NCBI GenBank assembly: GCA_016235025.1
Contig: JACRMV010000004.1
Location: 186,001-250,000 of the forward strand
Origin: Rhodocyclales bacterium
Lineage (GTDB): Bacteria > Pseudomonadota > Gammaproteobacteria > Burkholderiales > Rhodocyclaceae
DNA length: 64,000 bases
Direction of reading: 5' to 3'
This document shows, piece by piece, positions 1 to 8,511 of this stretch. Under the pieces are notes generated by a model that did no database searches, was not told the DNA's origin, and saw only the letters and a program-made list of their open reading frames with translations. The position numbers and the translations under genes are program-made. Numbering within the stretch: position 1 is the stretch's first letter; every line of letters starts with the position of its first letter.

Positions 1-1320
1 GGCTCGTTCAAGGGCTCGGGTTTCGTACGTGGTGGCATCTACGATCGCATCCAGGTGCTGCAGGAGATAGACAGCTTCACCTTTCGCGACACCGATTACC
101 TGAATCTCTACCGGATCGAGGCGGCCGGTGCGCCGTCGTTTCGCGAATCGGGCATTTTCATCATCCGCAATCCGGCATTTTCCGCCGCCTATCCGTGGCA
201 CATGGTGTTTCTCGGCAACAAGATGGATCGCGAGACCCGCGTCAAGAGCTTTGTCAATTTCGAGCGCGAGTACTGGCTGCCGGCACGCTACCTCGAAGGT
301 GGGCGACCCGCAGTGAGTCAGCCCGAGCCAGCCTGGCAAGCGATCTGGAAAGCAAAGCAGGTCGAAATCGCAATCTTCCTGCTGCTGCTGGCTGCTACCG
401 CAACCGTCTATGGTTTGCGTGACCATCTGGTGCGACGTGCCACGCACAAGGACAAGCGCTGGGTGTCGTGGCCGAAATATGCAATTTGGACGGCCAGTAT
501 CGGCTTTGTCGGTTTCTATACCATGGCGCAGCCCAGCATTACCCAGGTGCTGACCTGGTTCCATGCGCTGGCCTTCGAGTGGAAGTGGGAACTGTTTCTC
601 TCCGATCCGCTGATTTTCATCTTCTGGTGGTTTCTCCTCGGTACGACCCTGGTCTGGGGGCGCGGCTTGTTCTGTGGCTGGTTGTGCCCGTATGGCTCGC
701 TGTCCGAGATCGCCTTCAAGCTGACGCGTGCCACACCGCTGCGCCGCTTCCAGTTCGAACTGCCGCAGCGCCTGCATGACAAGCTGAAGTGGACCAAGTA
801 CGCGGTTTTCGCCGGCCTGCTCGCGGTATCGTTCTGGTCCATGGGCGCCGCCGAACAACTGGCCGAGATTGAACCGTTCAAGACCACCTTCCTGGTCGGG
901 GTCTTGAACCGTTCCTGGCCCTTCGCGCTTTACTTCGTCGCGCTGCTGGTGCTGTCGATGTTCACCGAGCGACCGTTCTGCAAGTACCTGTGTCCGCTCG
1001 GTGCCGGACTGGCGATGCCGACCACCTTCCGCTGGTTCGGACTCAAGCGCAAGGCGGAATGCACCACCTGTCATGCCTGCCAGGCCGGCTGCGGGCCGCA
1101 GGCGATCGCCGACGACGGCCGCATCGACCCACGCGAATGCCTGCTGTGTCTGGATTGCCAGATACTCTACTATGATGACCATGGGTGTCCGCCGCTGGTG
1201 CAGGAACGCAAGCGGCGGGGCAAGGCGGGCCTGCCGTTGACCCCGATCGCCGGCAACGGTTACTACATCCCGATCAAGCCGGTGCCGGCCGATAAACCTG
1301 CGCAGGATGACGTCACATGA
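1..1320 (+). CDS. nosR: NosR, nitrous oxide reductase regulatory/electron-transfer membrane protein (5' truncated)
   Basis: The reading frame is open from base 1, so the N-terminus lies outside the window; 439 residues are visible. The first ~110 residues are the end of the periplasmic FMN-binding domain. Several membrane segments follow, carrying two CxxxCP motifs (CGWLCPYG near base 670 and CKYLCPLG near base 980). The C-terminus is a cytoplasmic ferredoxin part with two Cys clusters (CTTCHACQAGC and CLLCLDC, bases ~1060-1165). NosR is known to be needed for nosZ expression and for electron supply to N2O reductase. It heads the operon with the accessory genes downstream. nosZ is not in view and may lie upstream. 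Identification is secure. Confidence 0.95.
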   Translation, partial: GSFKGSGFVRGGIYDRIQVLQEIDSFTFRDTDYLNLYRIEAAGAPSFRESGIFIIRNPAFSAAYPWHMVFLGNKMDRETRVKSFVNFEREYWLPARYLEGGRPAVSQPEPAWQAIWKAKQVEIAIFLLLLAATATVYGLRDHLVRRATHKDKRWVSWPKYAIWTASIGFVGFYTMAQPSITQVLTWFHALAFEWKWELFLSDPLIFIFWWFLLGTTLVWGRGLFCGWLCPYGSLSEIAFKLTRATPLRRFQFELPQRLHDKLKWTKYAVFAGLLAVSFWSMGAAEQLAEIEPFKTTFLVGVLNRSWPFALYFVALLVLSMFTERPFCKYLCPLGAGLAMPTTFRWFGLKRKAECTTCHACQAGCGPQAIADDGRIDPRECLLCLDCQILYYDDHGCPPLVQERKRRGKAGLPLTPIAGNGYYIPIKPVPADKPAQDDVT

Positions 1321-1778
1321 GCGAAACACACGATCTGCCCACGATGCTGCCGCACTACGCTGCAGACAACAGCCGCATGGCCTGGATCGGCCGCGAGATT
1401 TGGGATCACCTGTGGCCCTGGAGCCGGCGCGGCTTCGGTCGCCATCGCTTCCTGCTGGCGCTCTCCGGCGGCGCGGCGACGGCGGTCGCAGTGGTCTGGC
1501 TGCTCGCTGCCGCAGGCCGCATCGGCCCATCGGTGGTGATTGGCTGGTGGGTTGGCTGGAGCGTGTTCGAAGTTCTGGTGCGGATGGAGTCGAAGCCCTA
1601 CATCAAGGAGGGGCCGTGGTGGGGCCGCCACTACCGACGCGCGAATTTGATGGACATGATCTGCTATGTCTCCTTCAAGAACCTGCTGCTCGGCGCACTG
1701 CTGTTTCTTGCATTGCATGCCGTCGGCGTGCTCGATTTTCTGCAGCGGTTGCCGGCCCTCGACTGGCTGTATCGGTGA
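1317..1778 (+). CDS. Small membrane protein of the nos cluster, function unknown
   Basis: A 153-residue protein whose ATG overlaps the nosR stop (ATGA). It has about three hydrophobic segments (roughly residues 45-66, 69-88 and 113-135), separated by a charged loop containing an R-M-E-S-K-P-Y-I-K-E-G stretch. No cysteines or histidines are arranged like a metal site. I do not recognise a named family. The position between nosR and nosD and the translational coupling suggest an accessory role in N2O reductase maturation or in NosR electron transfer. That is inference from context only. Confidence 0.8.
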   Translation: MSETHDLPTMLPHYAADNSRMAWIGREIWDHLWPWSRRGFGRHRFLLALSGGAATAVAVVWLLAAAGRIGPSVVIGWWVGWSVFEVLVRMESKPYIKEGPWWGRHYRRANLMDMICYVSFKNLLLGALLFLALHAVGVLDFLQRLPALDWLYR

Positions 1779-1780
1779 GC

Positions 1781-3058
1781 ATGGCTCCTGTCGCCGCCAT
1801 GAAAACTCGGCGCTGGCAAGGCGCCGCGCTGCTGGGCTTTTGTCTTGCGGGGCCGGCCATCGCCGCCGAATGGATCGTACATCCGGGCGCGTCGGTCGCC
1901 GCTGCCATCAGCACGGCTGCCGCCGGCGACACGGTTACTATCAGGCGAGGGTTGTACGCCGAGCATCTGATACTCGACAAACCGCTGACGCTGCGCGGCA
2001 TCGGCCGACCGACGCTCTCCGGCGAGGGCGTTGGCGACGTGATCCGGGTCAAGTCGGCGGACGTCACCATCGAGGGCCTGATCGTCCGCGACAGCGGCGC
2101 CGACCTTACCGCGCAGAACGCCGGCATTTATGCCGAACCGGGTTCGGATCGCCTCGCGGTGCGCAACAATGTGCTGGCCTACAACCTGTTTGGCCTCTGG
2201 ATTGAGAAGCTCAAGAACCCGGAAGTCACGGGCAACCTGATTACCGGCAAGCGCGACCTGGACTCGGCCCAGCGCGGCAACGGCATCCAGCTCTACAACA
2301 CCGAAGGCGCCCGCATCGTCGGCAACACCATCAGCTTCGCGCGCGACGGTATCTATGTCGACCTTTCCAATCACGCCATTTTCCGCGGCAACAAGATGCA
2401 CCACCTGCGCTATGGCACGCATTACATGAATTCCAACGATAACCTGTGGGAAGACAACGAAAGCTACCGCAACCGCGGCGGTCTGGCCCTGATGGAAGTA
2501 CGCCGCCAGATCGTGCGCAACAACCGCGCCTGGGGCAATTCCGATCATGGCATCATGTTGCGCACGATCCAGGATTCGCTGATCGAGAACAACGTGGTAG
2601 CCGGCAACAATCGCGGTTTTTTCATCTATGACGCGGAGTACAACGTGATTCGCGGCAATCTGGTGATTGCCAATGCCACCGGCGCCCACGTCTGGGCCGG
2701 CTCGATCCACAACGAGGTCGACGCCAATGATTTCATCCAGAACCGCGACCAGGTGCGTTACGTTGCTGCCCGCGACGAGGTCTGGGGCATCAGGCAGGGC
2801 AACTACTGGAGCAATTACGCAGGCTGGGATGCCGATGGCGACGGCAGCGGCGATGTGCCCTACGAGGCCAACGACATCGTCGACCGGCTGACCTGGAAGC
2901 ATCCGCTGGTCAAGTTGTTGCTCAACAGCCCGGCGGTGCAGAGCCTGCGCCTGATTGCGCGGCAGTTTCCGCTGCTGCGCGGCCCGAGCATCGTCGATCC
3001 GCATCCGCGCATGCATCCGCAGTACCCGAACTGGAGGAAATGGCTTGAGCCTCATTGA
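1781..3058 (+). CDS. nosD: NosD, periplasmic copper-processing beta-helix protein
   Basis: NosD works with the NosFY ABC transporter in assembling the Cu centre of nitrous oxide reductase. The protein starts with a signal peptide (basic K-T-R-R, a hydrophobic core, then A-I-A-A near residue 29). The body is a series of right-handed beta-helix (CASH/PbH1) repeats with recurring N-N-x-(V/I)-x-G-N units. An internal ATG at 1799 also gives a good signal peptide, so the exact start is uncertain. The gene starts 2 bases after the preceding stop and overlaps nosF by 14 bases. Length (425 aa from 1781) fits the family. Confidence 0.93.
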   Translation: MAPVAAMKTRRWQGAALLGFCLAGPAIAAEWIVHPGASVAAAISTAAAGDTVTIRRGLYAEHLILDKPLTLRGIGRPTLSGEGVGDVIRVKSADVTIEGLIVRDSGADLTAQNAGIYAEPGSDRLAVRNNVLAYNLFGLWIEKLKNPEVTGNLITGKRDLDSAQRGNGIQLYNTEGARIVGNTISFARDGIYVDLSNHAIFRGNKMHHLRYGTHYMNSNDNLWEDNESYRNRGGLALMEVRRQIVRNNRAWGNSDHGIMLRTIQDSLIENNVVAGNNRGFFIYDAEYNVIRGNLVIANATGAHVWAGSIHNEVDANDFIQNRDQVRYVAARDEVWGIRQGNYWSNYAGWDADGDGSGDVPYEANDIVDRLTWKHPLVKLLLNSPAVQSLRLIARQFPLLRGPSIVDPHPRMHPQYPNWRKWLEPH

Positions 3059-3959
3059 ACTGCGCGGCGTGCACAAACGCTACGGCGATGTCGCGGCCGT
3101 CGCCGGCGTCGACCTGGAGATCGCGGAAGGCGAGATGTTCGGCCTCATCGGACACAACGGCGCCGGCAAGAGCACCTTGTTCAAGATGCTGCTGGGACTG
3201 GTGTCGCCCAGCGCCGGCGAGATATGCATCGGTGGCCAGGCAGTCCGCGGCGAGGCCTTCCGCCAGGTGCGGCGTGGCATCGGCTATCTGCCCGAAAGCC
3301 TTGCGCTGTACGACAACCTCAGCGGACTGGAAACGCTGCAATTCTTCGCCCGGCTCAAGGGCGCCGATTTGGCCGGATGCCAGCCGTTGCTGAACCGCGT
3401 CGGTCTTGCGCCAGCGGCGGCGAAGCGGGTCCGCGACTATTCGAAAGGCATGCGCCAGCGGCTGGGGTTCGCCCAGGCGCTGCTCGGCTCGCCGCGCCTG
3501 CTGTTTCTTGACGAGCCGACCAACGGCCTCGACCCGCAGGGCATCCTCGAGTTCTACCGGATGCTCCACGAACTGCGCAGCGGCGGTGTGACGGTGGTGA
3601 TCACTTCACACATCCTGGCCGAGATTCAGCAGCGCGTCGATCGCCTGGCCTTGATGCGCAACGGCCGCATCCAGGCACTGGGCACGGTGCAGGCGTTGCG
3701 TGCGGTGCGCGATCTGCCGCTTACGCTACGTATCGTGTTGCGTGCCGGCGCCGCCGAGACGCTGCGCGCGGCGCTTTCGGCGCAGGACTTTTGCGACGTG
3801 GAGATCAAGGATGGCATTGCCCATGTGCATTGCCTGCACAGCCGCAAGATGGTGCTGCTCGGCGTGCTCGCCGGACTCGGTGCACAGGTGGAAGATGTCG
3901 AAATGCGGGAGCCGTCGCTCGAAGACGTCTTTCTCGGTTATACGGATGAAACATCATGA
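3045..3959 (+). CDS. nosF: NosF, ABC transporter ATP-binding protein for NosZ maturation
   Basis: ATPase of the NosFY transporter associated with NosD. It has Walker A GHNGAGKS at residues 36-43, the signature YSKGMRQRLG, and Walker B LLFLDEPTNGLDP followed by the H-loop ITSH. I chose the TTG at 3045 because a strong GGAGG lies 7 bases upstream (3033-3037) and the protein then starts directly with the ABC fold. Longer upstream starts would be buried in nosD. 304 residues. It overlaps nosD by 14 bases and nosY by 4 (ATGA), so translation is tightly coupled. Confidence 0.94.
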   Translation: MSLIELRGVHKRYGDVAAVAGVDLEIAEGEMFGLIGHNGAGKSTLFKMLLGLVSPSAGEICIGGQAVRGEAFRQVRRGIGYLPESLALYDNLSGLETLQFFARLKGADLAGCQPLLNRVGLAPAAAKRVRDYSKGMRQRLGFAQALLGSPRLLFLDEPTNGLDPQGILEFYRMLHELRSGGVTVVITSHILAEIQQRVDRLALMRNGRIQALGTVQALRAVRDLPLTLRIVLRAGAAETLRAALSAQDFCDVEIKDGIAHVHCLHSRKMVLLGVLAGLGAQVEDVEMREPSLEDVFLGYTDETS

Positions 3960-4777
3960 GCCGCATCGAAATCAGCCAGATCGGCGTCATCGCCGCCAAG
4001 GAATTCCGCGAACGCCTGCGCAATCGCTGGGTGCTGGCCGTGGCTTGCGTGTTCACCGTGTTCGCGCTGGTCATCGCCTATTTCGGTTCGGCGCAGCAGG
4101 GCGCCGTCGGTTTTCGCGGCATCGACGTCACCATCGCCAGCCTGGTCAGCCTGGTGATCTATCTGGTGCCGCTGATCGCGCTGATTCTCGGTTATGACGC
4201 AATTGTCGGCGAACGCGAGCGCGGTTCTCTGGAACTGCTGCTGTCGCTGCCGCTCACCCGGCTGGAGCTGTTGCTTGGCAAATTCGTCGGCCTGGCCGGC
4301 GCGCTTGGGGTGGCGACCGTCGCCGGGTTCGGCCTGGCCGGCGTATTGTTGTTCTACCAGCTTGGCGGCGAGGCGCTGTATCACTATGGCGGTTTCATCG
4401 CCAGCTCCTTTCTGCTTGGCCTCGCCTTTCTGAGCATGGCGGTGATGGTCTCGGTGCTGGCGCAGGATCGCATGCGCGCCAGCGGCGCGGCGATTGCGCT
4501 GTGGTTCTTCTATGTGCTTGTCTATGACTTGCTGCTGCTGGGCATCCTGGTGGTGAGCGAGGGGCGGTTCGGCATGGATTTCTTTCCCGTGCTGCTGCTG
4601 CTCAATCCAGCGGATATCTTCCGCATCCTCAATATCTTCGGTTTTGAAGAAGTGCGTCAGCTCTACGGTCTGGCTACCGTGTTTCCCGAGACGCTGGCCA
4701 ATCCGTGGCTGCTCGGCGCCATCATGATGTCATGGATCGTTGCGCCGCTTGCCGTGGCAACCTGGAGGTTCAAATGA
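3956..4777 (+). CDS. nosY: NosY, ABC transporter permease for NosZ maturation
   Basis: Membrane partner of NosF. 273 residues with about six hydrophobic segments and the ABC-2 type permease motif G-E-R-E-R-G-S-L-E-L-L-L-S-L-P near residue 85, where the cytoplasmic coupling region lies. Overlaps nosF by ATGA upstream and nosL by ATGA downstream. Family and order nosD-F-Y-L are the standard arrangement. Confidence 0.94.
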   Translation: MSRIEISQIGVIAAKEFRERLRNRWVLAVACVFTVFALVIAYFGSAQQGAVGFRGIDVTIASLVSLVIYLVPLIALILGYDAIVGERERGSLELLLSLPLTRLELLLGKFVGLAGALGVATVAGFGLAGVLLFYQLGGEALYHYGGFIASSFLLGLAFLSMAVMVSVLAQDRMRASGAAIALWFFYVLVYDLLLLGILVVSEGRFGMDFFPVLLLLNPADIFRILNIFGFEEVRQLYGLATVFPETLANPWLLGAIMMSWIVAPLAVATWRFK

Positions 4778-5289
4778 AGGCTTGCCGTTTTCGGGTTCTT
4801 ATCAGCGGACTTCTTATCGCCATGCTGCTGGCAGCCTGCGGCGAAACGGCCAGGGTGACGCCAGCGCAGGAACCTGGCGCGGATACGGTCTGCTCCCTCG
4901 ACGGCATGTCGTTGCAGGATTTTCCCGGACCCAAGGCGCAGATTCACTACGACCAGGGCGCACCCGATTTCTTTTGCGACGTGAGGGAAATGTTCTCCAT
5001 TTTTCTGCGGCCGGAACAGCAGAAGCGCGTCGTCGCACTGTACACGCAGGACATGGGCCAGGCCGACTGGACGCAGCCCAGGGGCCACTGGATCGATGCC
5101 AGGACAGCTTTTTATGTTGTCGGCAGCAGAAAAACCGGGTCGATGGGCCCGGCCATTGCCAGTTTCGCCACCGAGCGCGATGCACAGACCTTCGCGCAAA
5201 AGGAAGGCGGCAAAGTGCTGCGCTTCGACCAGGTGACGCCGGACATCGCCGATCTCAGTGGCGGCGTGCTGCACGACCAGCGGATGTGA
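4774..5289 (+). CDS. nosL: NosL, copper-binding outer-membrane lipoprotein chaperone
   Basis: NosL delivers Cu(I) to apo-NosZ. The 171-residue protein has a lipoprotein signal with lipobox L-A-A-C near residue 24. The conserved C-x-L-D-G-M motif (CSLDGM) follows; its Cys and Met are the expected Cu ligands. The ATG at 4774 has GGAGG at 4764-4768 and overlaps the nosY stop (ATGA), so I used it in preference to earlier in-frame starts inside nosY. It ends the nos operon; the next gene is on the opposite strand. Confidence 0.95.
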   Translation: MKACRFRVLISGLLIAMLLAACGETARVTPAQEPGADTVCSLDGMSLQDFPGPKAQIHYDQGAPDFFCDVREMFSIFLRPEQQKRVVALYTQDMGQADWTQPRGHWIDARTAFYVVGSRKTGSMGPAIASFATERDAQTFAQKEGGKVLRFDQVTPDIADLSGGVLHDQRM

Positions 5290-5292
5290 GGC

Positions 5293-5736
5293 TTAAACCA
5301 GCCCCGCCCCGGCGACGATGGCGCCATAGCGCGCGGCTTTGCCCAGCGCCATCCACAGCGTGCTGGGCACGATCGGCAGGCGCAGCCAGCCGGCGGCGAC
5401 GCACAAGGCATCGCCGATGATCGGCGCCCAGGCCAGGATCAGTACCGGCGCACCCCAGTGGCGGGCGAATTCCAGCCGCTTGTGGGCTTGCGAGGTCCCG
5501 CCCGTGTCCTTCGGCTCCGGCAGCAGGCGCGCCATCCAGTAGGTGACCATGCCGCCCGCCGTATTGCCAAGGGTGGCGAGGATGAAGGCTGCCGCCGTCT
5601 GTTCGGGATGGAGTTTGATCAGGGCGAACAGCACCACTTCCGAGCCCCCGGGCAGGAGCGTGGCGGAAAGAAAGGCGGAGAGGAACAGGCCGAAGAGACC
5701 CCATTGCGCGGCCTCGGGGGTGAGAAGGAAGTCCAT
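5293..5736 (-). CDS. YqaA/DedA-like (SNARE-associated) inner-membrane protein
   Basis: A 147-residue membrane protein with an N-terminal L-P-G-G-S-E segment, a G-N-x-x-G-G-M-V-T-Y motif and a C-terminal G-K-A-x-R-Y-G motif, as in the YqaA branch of the VTT/DedA superfamily. Family members are proposed to be lipid scramblases or transporters, but the substrate is not established for YqaA. It converges on nosL with only 3 bases between the stops. Confidence 0.82.
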   Translation of the reverse strand: MDFLLTPEAAQWGLFGLFLSAFLSATLLPGGSEVVLFALIKLHPEQTAAAFILATLGNTAGGMVTYWMARLLPEPKDTGGTSQAHKRLEFARHWGAPVLILAWAPIIGDALCVAAGWLRLPIVPSTLWMALGKAARYGAIVAGAGLV

Positions 5737-5784
5737 GCCGCATGTTACCCTTTGCGCTTCATTTCAGCCTTGCAGCCTTGCGCC

Positions 5785-7308
5785 ATGCCGACCGATTACC
5801 TGGAAAAAATCCTCAACGCCCGCGTCTATGATGTTGCCATCGAAACGCCGCTGGAGCTGGCGCCGAATTTATCGGCGCGCTGCGGCAACCGCATCCTGCT
5901 CAAGCGCGAGGACATGCAGCCGGTGTTCAGCTTCAAGCTGCGCGGGGCGTACAACAAGATCGTCCATCTCACGCCGGCGCAACGCAAGCACGGCGTGATC
6001 TGCGCCTCGGCCGGCAACCATGCCCAGGGCGTGGCGCTCTCGGCGCAAAAGCTCGGCATCCGCGCGGTGATCGTGATGCCGACGACGACGCCGCAGATCA
6101 AGATCGACGCCGTGAAAAAACGCGGGGGTGAAGTGGTGCTGGCGGGCGATTCGTATGACGCCGCCTACGCCCATGCGCTGGTGCTGGAGAAAAAGCACAC
6201 GCTGAATTTCGTGCACCCCTTCGACGACCCGGATGTCATTGCCGGGCAGGGCACCATCGGCATGGAAATCCTGCGCCAGCATGCCGAGCCGATCGACGCC
6301 GTGTTCTGCTGCGTCGGCGGCGGCGGGCTGATTTCCGGGGTTGCCGCCTACATCAAGCGGCTGCGGCCGCAGACCAGGATCATCGGCGTCGAAGCCTGCG
6401 ATGCCGATGCCATGGCGCGCTCGCTCAAGGCCGGCCGGCGCATCAAGCTCGATACGGTCGGCCTGTTCGCCGATGGCGCAGCGGTCAAGTATGTCGGCGC
6501 CGAAACCTTCCGCCTCTGCCGCCAGTATGTCGATGAAATGGTGCTGGTCGATACCGACGCCATCTGCGCCGCGATCAAGGATGTGTTCGAGGACACCCGC
6601 TCGATTCTCGAACCGGCCGGCGCACTGGCGATTGCCGGGGCCAAGGCCTGGGCGCAGCAGCACGGACACAAGGACAAGACGCTGGTGGCGGTGGCCTCCG
6701 GCGCCAACATGAATTTCGACCGCCTGCGTTTCGTCGCCGAGCGCGCCGAACTCGGCGAGCAGCGCGAGGCCCTGCTCGCCGTGACCCTGCCGGAACGTCC
6801 CGGCAGCTACAAGCAGTTTGTCTCGCTGCTTGGCACGCGCAACATCACCGAGTTCAACTACCGTTACCACAGCGCCAGCGCCGCCCATGTCTTCGTCGGC
6901 CTGCAAGTCGCCGGTCGCGGCGAAACCGCGAAACTGCTGCAGCAGTTGAAGAAGCACGGCTACGAGTCGGTCGATCTCACCGACAACGAAATGGCCAAGT
7001 TGCACATCCGCCATGTGGTCGGCGGCCACGCCCCGCAGGCGAAGGCCGACGGCCAGCACGAACTGCTCTACCGCTTCGAGTTCCCCGAGCGGCCGGGCGC
7101 GCTGATGAATTTCCTCAACGCGATGAGCGCCGGCTGGAACATCAGCCTGTTCCACTACCGCAACCACGGCGCCGACACCGGCCGCGTGCTGGTCGGCATG
7201 CAGGTGCCGGCTGCCGAAATGAAGGCCTTCCGCGCCTTCCTCAAGCGTCTCGGCTACAGCTACTGGGACGAAACCGGCAACCCGGCCTACCATCTGTTCC
7301 TCGGATGA
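5785..7308 (+). CDS. ilvA: Biosynthetic L-threonine dehydratase (IlvA)
   Basis: PLP enzyme converting threonine to 2-oxobutanoate, the first step towards isoleucine. 507 residues, the length of the biosynthetic form. The PLP lysine is K51 in SFKLRGAYNK, the phosphate-binding loop is the G-G-G-G-L near residue 180, and the C-terminal third has two ACT-like regulatory repeats (each starting P-E-R-P-G). Family knowledge predicts feedback inhibition by isoleucine through those repeats. I used the ATG at 5785 because the catalytic domain starts a few residues later; the longer upstream frame runs antisense through the YqaA-like gene. It overlaps the next gene by ATGA. Confidence 0.96.
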   Translation: MPTDYLEKILNARVYDVAIETPLELAPNLSARCGNRILLKREDMQPVFSFKLRGAYNKIVHLTPAQRKHGVICASAGNHAQGVALSAQKLGIRAVIVMPTTTPQIKIDAVKKRGGEVVLAGDSYDAAYAHALVLEKKHTLNFVHPFDDPDVIAGQGTIGMEILRQHAEPIDAVFCCVGGGGLISGVAAYIKRLRPQTRIIGVEACDADAMARSLKAGRRIKLDTVGLFADGAAVKYVGAETFRLCRQYVDEMVLVDTDAICAAIKDVFEDTRSILEPAGALAIAGAKAWAQQHGHKDKTLVAVASGANMNFDRLRFVAERAELGEQREALLAVTLPERPGSYKQFVSLLGTRNITEFNYRYHSASAAHVFVGLQVAGRGETAKLLQQLKKHGYESVDLTDNEMAKLHIRHVVGGHAPQAKADGQHELLYRFEFPERPGALMNFLNAMSAGWNISLFHYRNHGADTGRVLVGMQVPAAEMKAFRAFLKRLGYSYWDETGNPAYHLFLG

Positions 7309-8471
7309 ACTTCGACAGCGGCGGATTCGATTTCGACGCGCCGCGCGACCGCGCCGGCAGCGATTCGGAAAAATGGGCGAAATACGCCGGACGCGACATC
7401 CTGCCGCTGTGGGTCGCCGACATGGATTTCGCCGCGCCGCCGGCGATCATCAATGCCTTGCAGAAGCGCGTGGCGCACGGCGTATTCGGCTACAACCAGC
7501 CGGCCGCGGAGCAGACGCAGGCCGTGGTCGATTATCTGGCGCGCAAGTTTGAATGGACTATCGAGCCGGACTGGATTGTCTGGCTGCCGGGACTGGTCTG
7601 CGGCCTGAATGTCGCTGCGCGCGCCGTGGGCGAGGCGGGGGAGGCCGTATTCACCGCGACGCCGATCTACCCGCCCTTCCTCACCGCACCAGGAAACGCC
7701 GGCCGGCCGCTGGTGGGCGTGCCGCTGGTGCAGGGCGTGCGGCGCTGGGAATGGGATTTTGCCGCCGTCGAGGCCGCGCTCGCAAAACAGCCGACGAAAC
7801 TTTTTCTGCTCTGCCATCCGCACAACCCGACGGGCCGTGTTTGGGACGATGAGGAACTCGCAGCGCTTGCGCGGCTCGCCGAAAAGCATGACCTGATCGT
7901 TTGCAGCGATGAAATCCATAATGGTCTGGTACTCGCGCCGTCTTGCCGCAGCCGACTTTTCGCCACGTTGTCGCCGGAAATCGCGGCGCGCACCATTACT
8001 TTGCTGGCGCCATCGAAGACCTTCAACATCCCCGGCCTCGGCGCCGCCTTTGCCGTCATCCCGCATGCCGCGCTGCGCCGGCAATTCACCCGCGCCATGG
8101 CCGGCATCGTGCCGCACCCGAACCTGCTCGGCCTGGCCGCGCTGGAGGCGGCGTTCACCCAGTGCGATGCCTGGCACGCCGCGCTGCTGGATTACCTGCG
8201 CGGCAATGCCGCCGCCGTCGCGGCCGCCGTGGCAAGGATTCCCGGCCTCGCCATGCACCCGGTCGAAGCGACCTATCTGGCCTGGATCGATGCCCGTGAA
8301 TTTGCTGCCGCGCGCGGCATCGACAATCCGGCAAGGCATTTCGAAGCCCACGGCCTCGGCCTCTCCGACGGCGCCGCCTTCGGCGCCCCCGGCTTCGTCC
8401 GCCTCAATTTCGGCGCCCGCCGCGCGCTGCTCGATGAAGCCTTGGCGCGGCTGGCCGCGGCGTGCCGGTAA
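7305..8471 (+). CDS. PatB/MalY-type aminotransferase class I/II (putative C-S lyase)
   Basis: A 388-residue fold-type I PLP enzyme. The PLP lysine lies in LLAPSKTFNIPGLG, a typical PatB/MalY motif, with an N-terminal L-P-L-W-V-A-D-M-D-F. Members are cystathionine beta-lyases or related C-S lyases; the substrate here cannot be decided from sequence. It overlaps ilvA by ATGA, suggesting co-translation. A copy of the dispersed repeat lies antisense at 7937-7960, just before S-P-E-I-A-A-R, in a loop that varies in this family. Confidence 0.88.
   Translation: MNFDSGGFDFDAPRDRAGSDSEKWAKYAGRDILPLWVADMDFAAPPAIINALQKRVAHGVFGYNQPAAEQTQAVVDYLARKFEWTIEPDWIVWLPGLVCGLNVAARAVGEAGEAVFTATPIYPPFLTAPGNAGRPLVGVPLVQGVRRWEWDFAAVEAALAKQPTKLFLLCHPHNPTGRVWDDEELAALARLAEKHDLIVCSDEIHNGLVLAPSCRSRLFATLSPEIAARTITLLAPSKTFNIPGLGAAFAVIPHAALRRQFTRAMAGIVPHPNLLGLAALEAAFTQCDAWHAALLDYLRGNAAAVAAAVARIPGLAMHPVEATYLAWIDAREFAAARGIDNPARHFEAHGLGLSDGAAFGAPGFVRLNFGARRALLDEALARLAAACR
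7937..7960 (-). repeat. Dispersed 24-bp repeat, copy in PatB-like gene
   Basis: Read on the minus strand it begins AAAAGTCGGC, has a variable centre, then ends GGCAAGACGGC. It shares the AAAAGTCGG and ACGGC blocks at the same spacing as the other copies and lies within coding sequence. Confidence 0.7.
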
Positions 8472-8488
8472 TAACGGTCTGTCCCGAG

Positions 8489-8511
8489 CAACGCCGCGTT
8501 CGCGGCAGTTA
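8489..8511. terminator. Possible bidirectional terminator hairpin
   Basis: GCCGCG-TT-CGCGGC (8493-8506) sits between two convergent genes and overlaps the MFS stop codon region. It has only a short T-rich tail (TTATTT) on the plus strand, so it is a weak candidate. Confidence 0.35.

Noticed and set aside
1664-3076. 470-residue reverse frame opposite nosD
   Set aside because: It mirrors nosD with low-complexity, codon-shadow composition and no recognisable domain.
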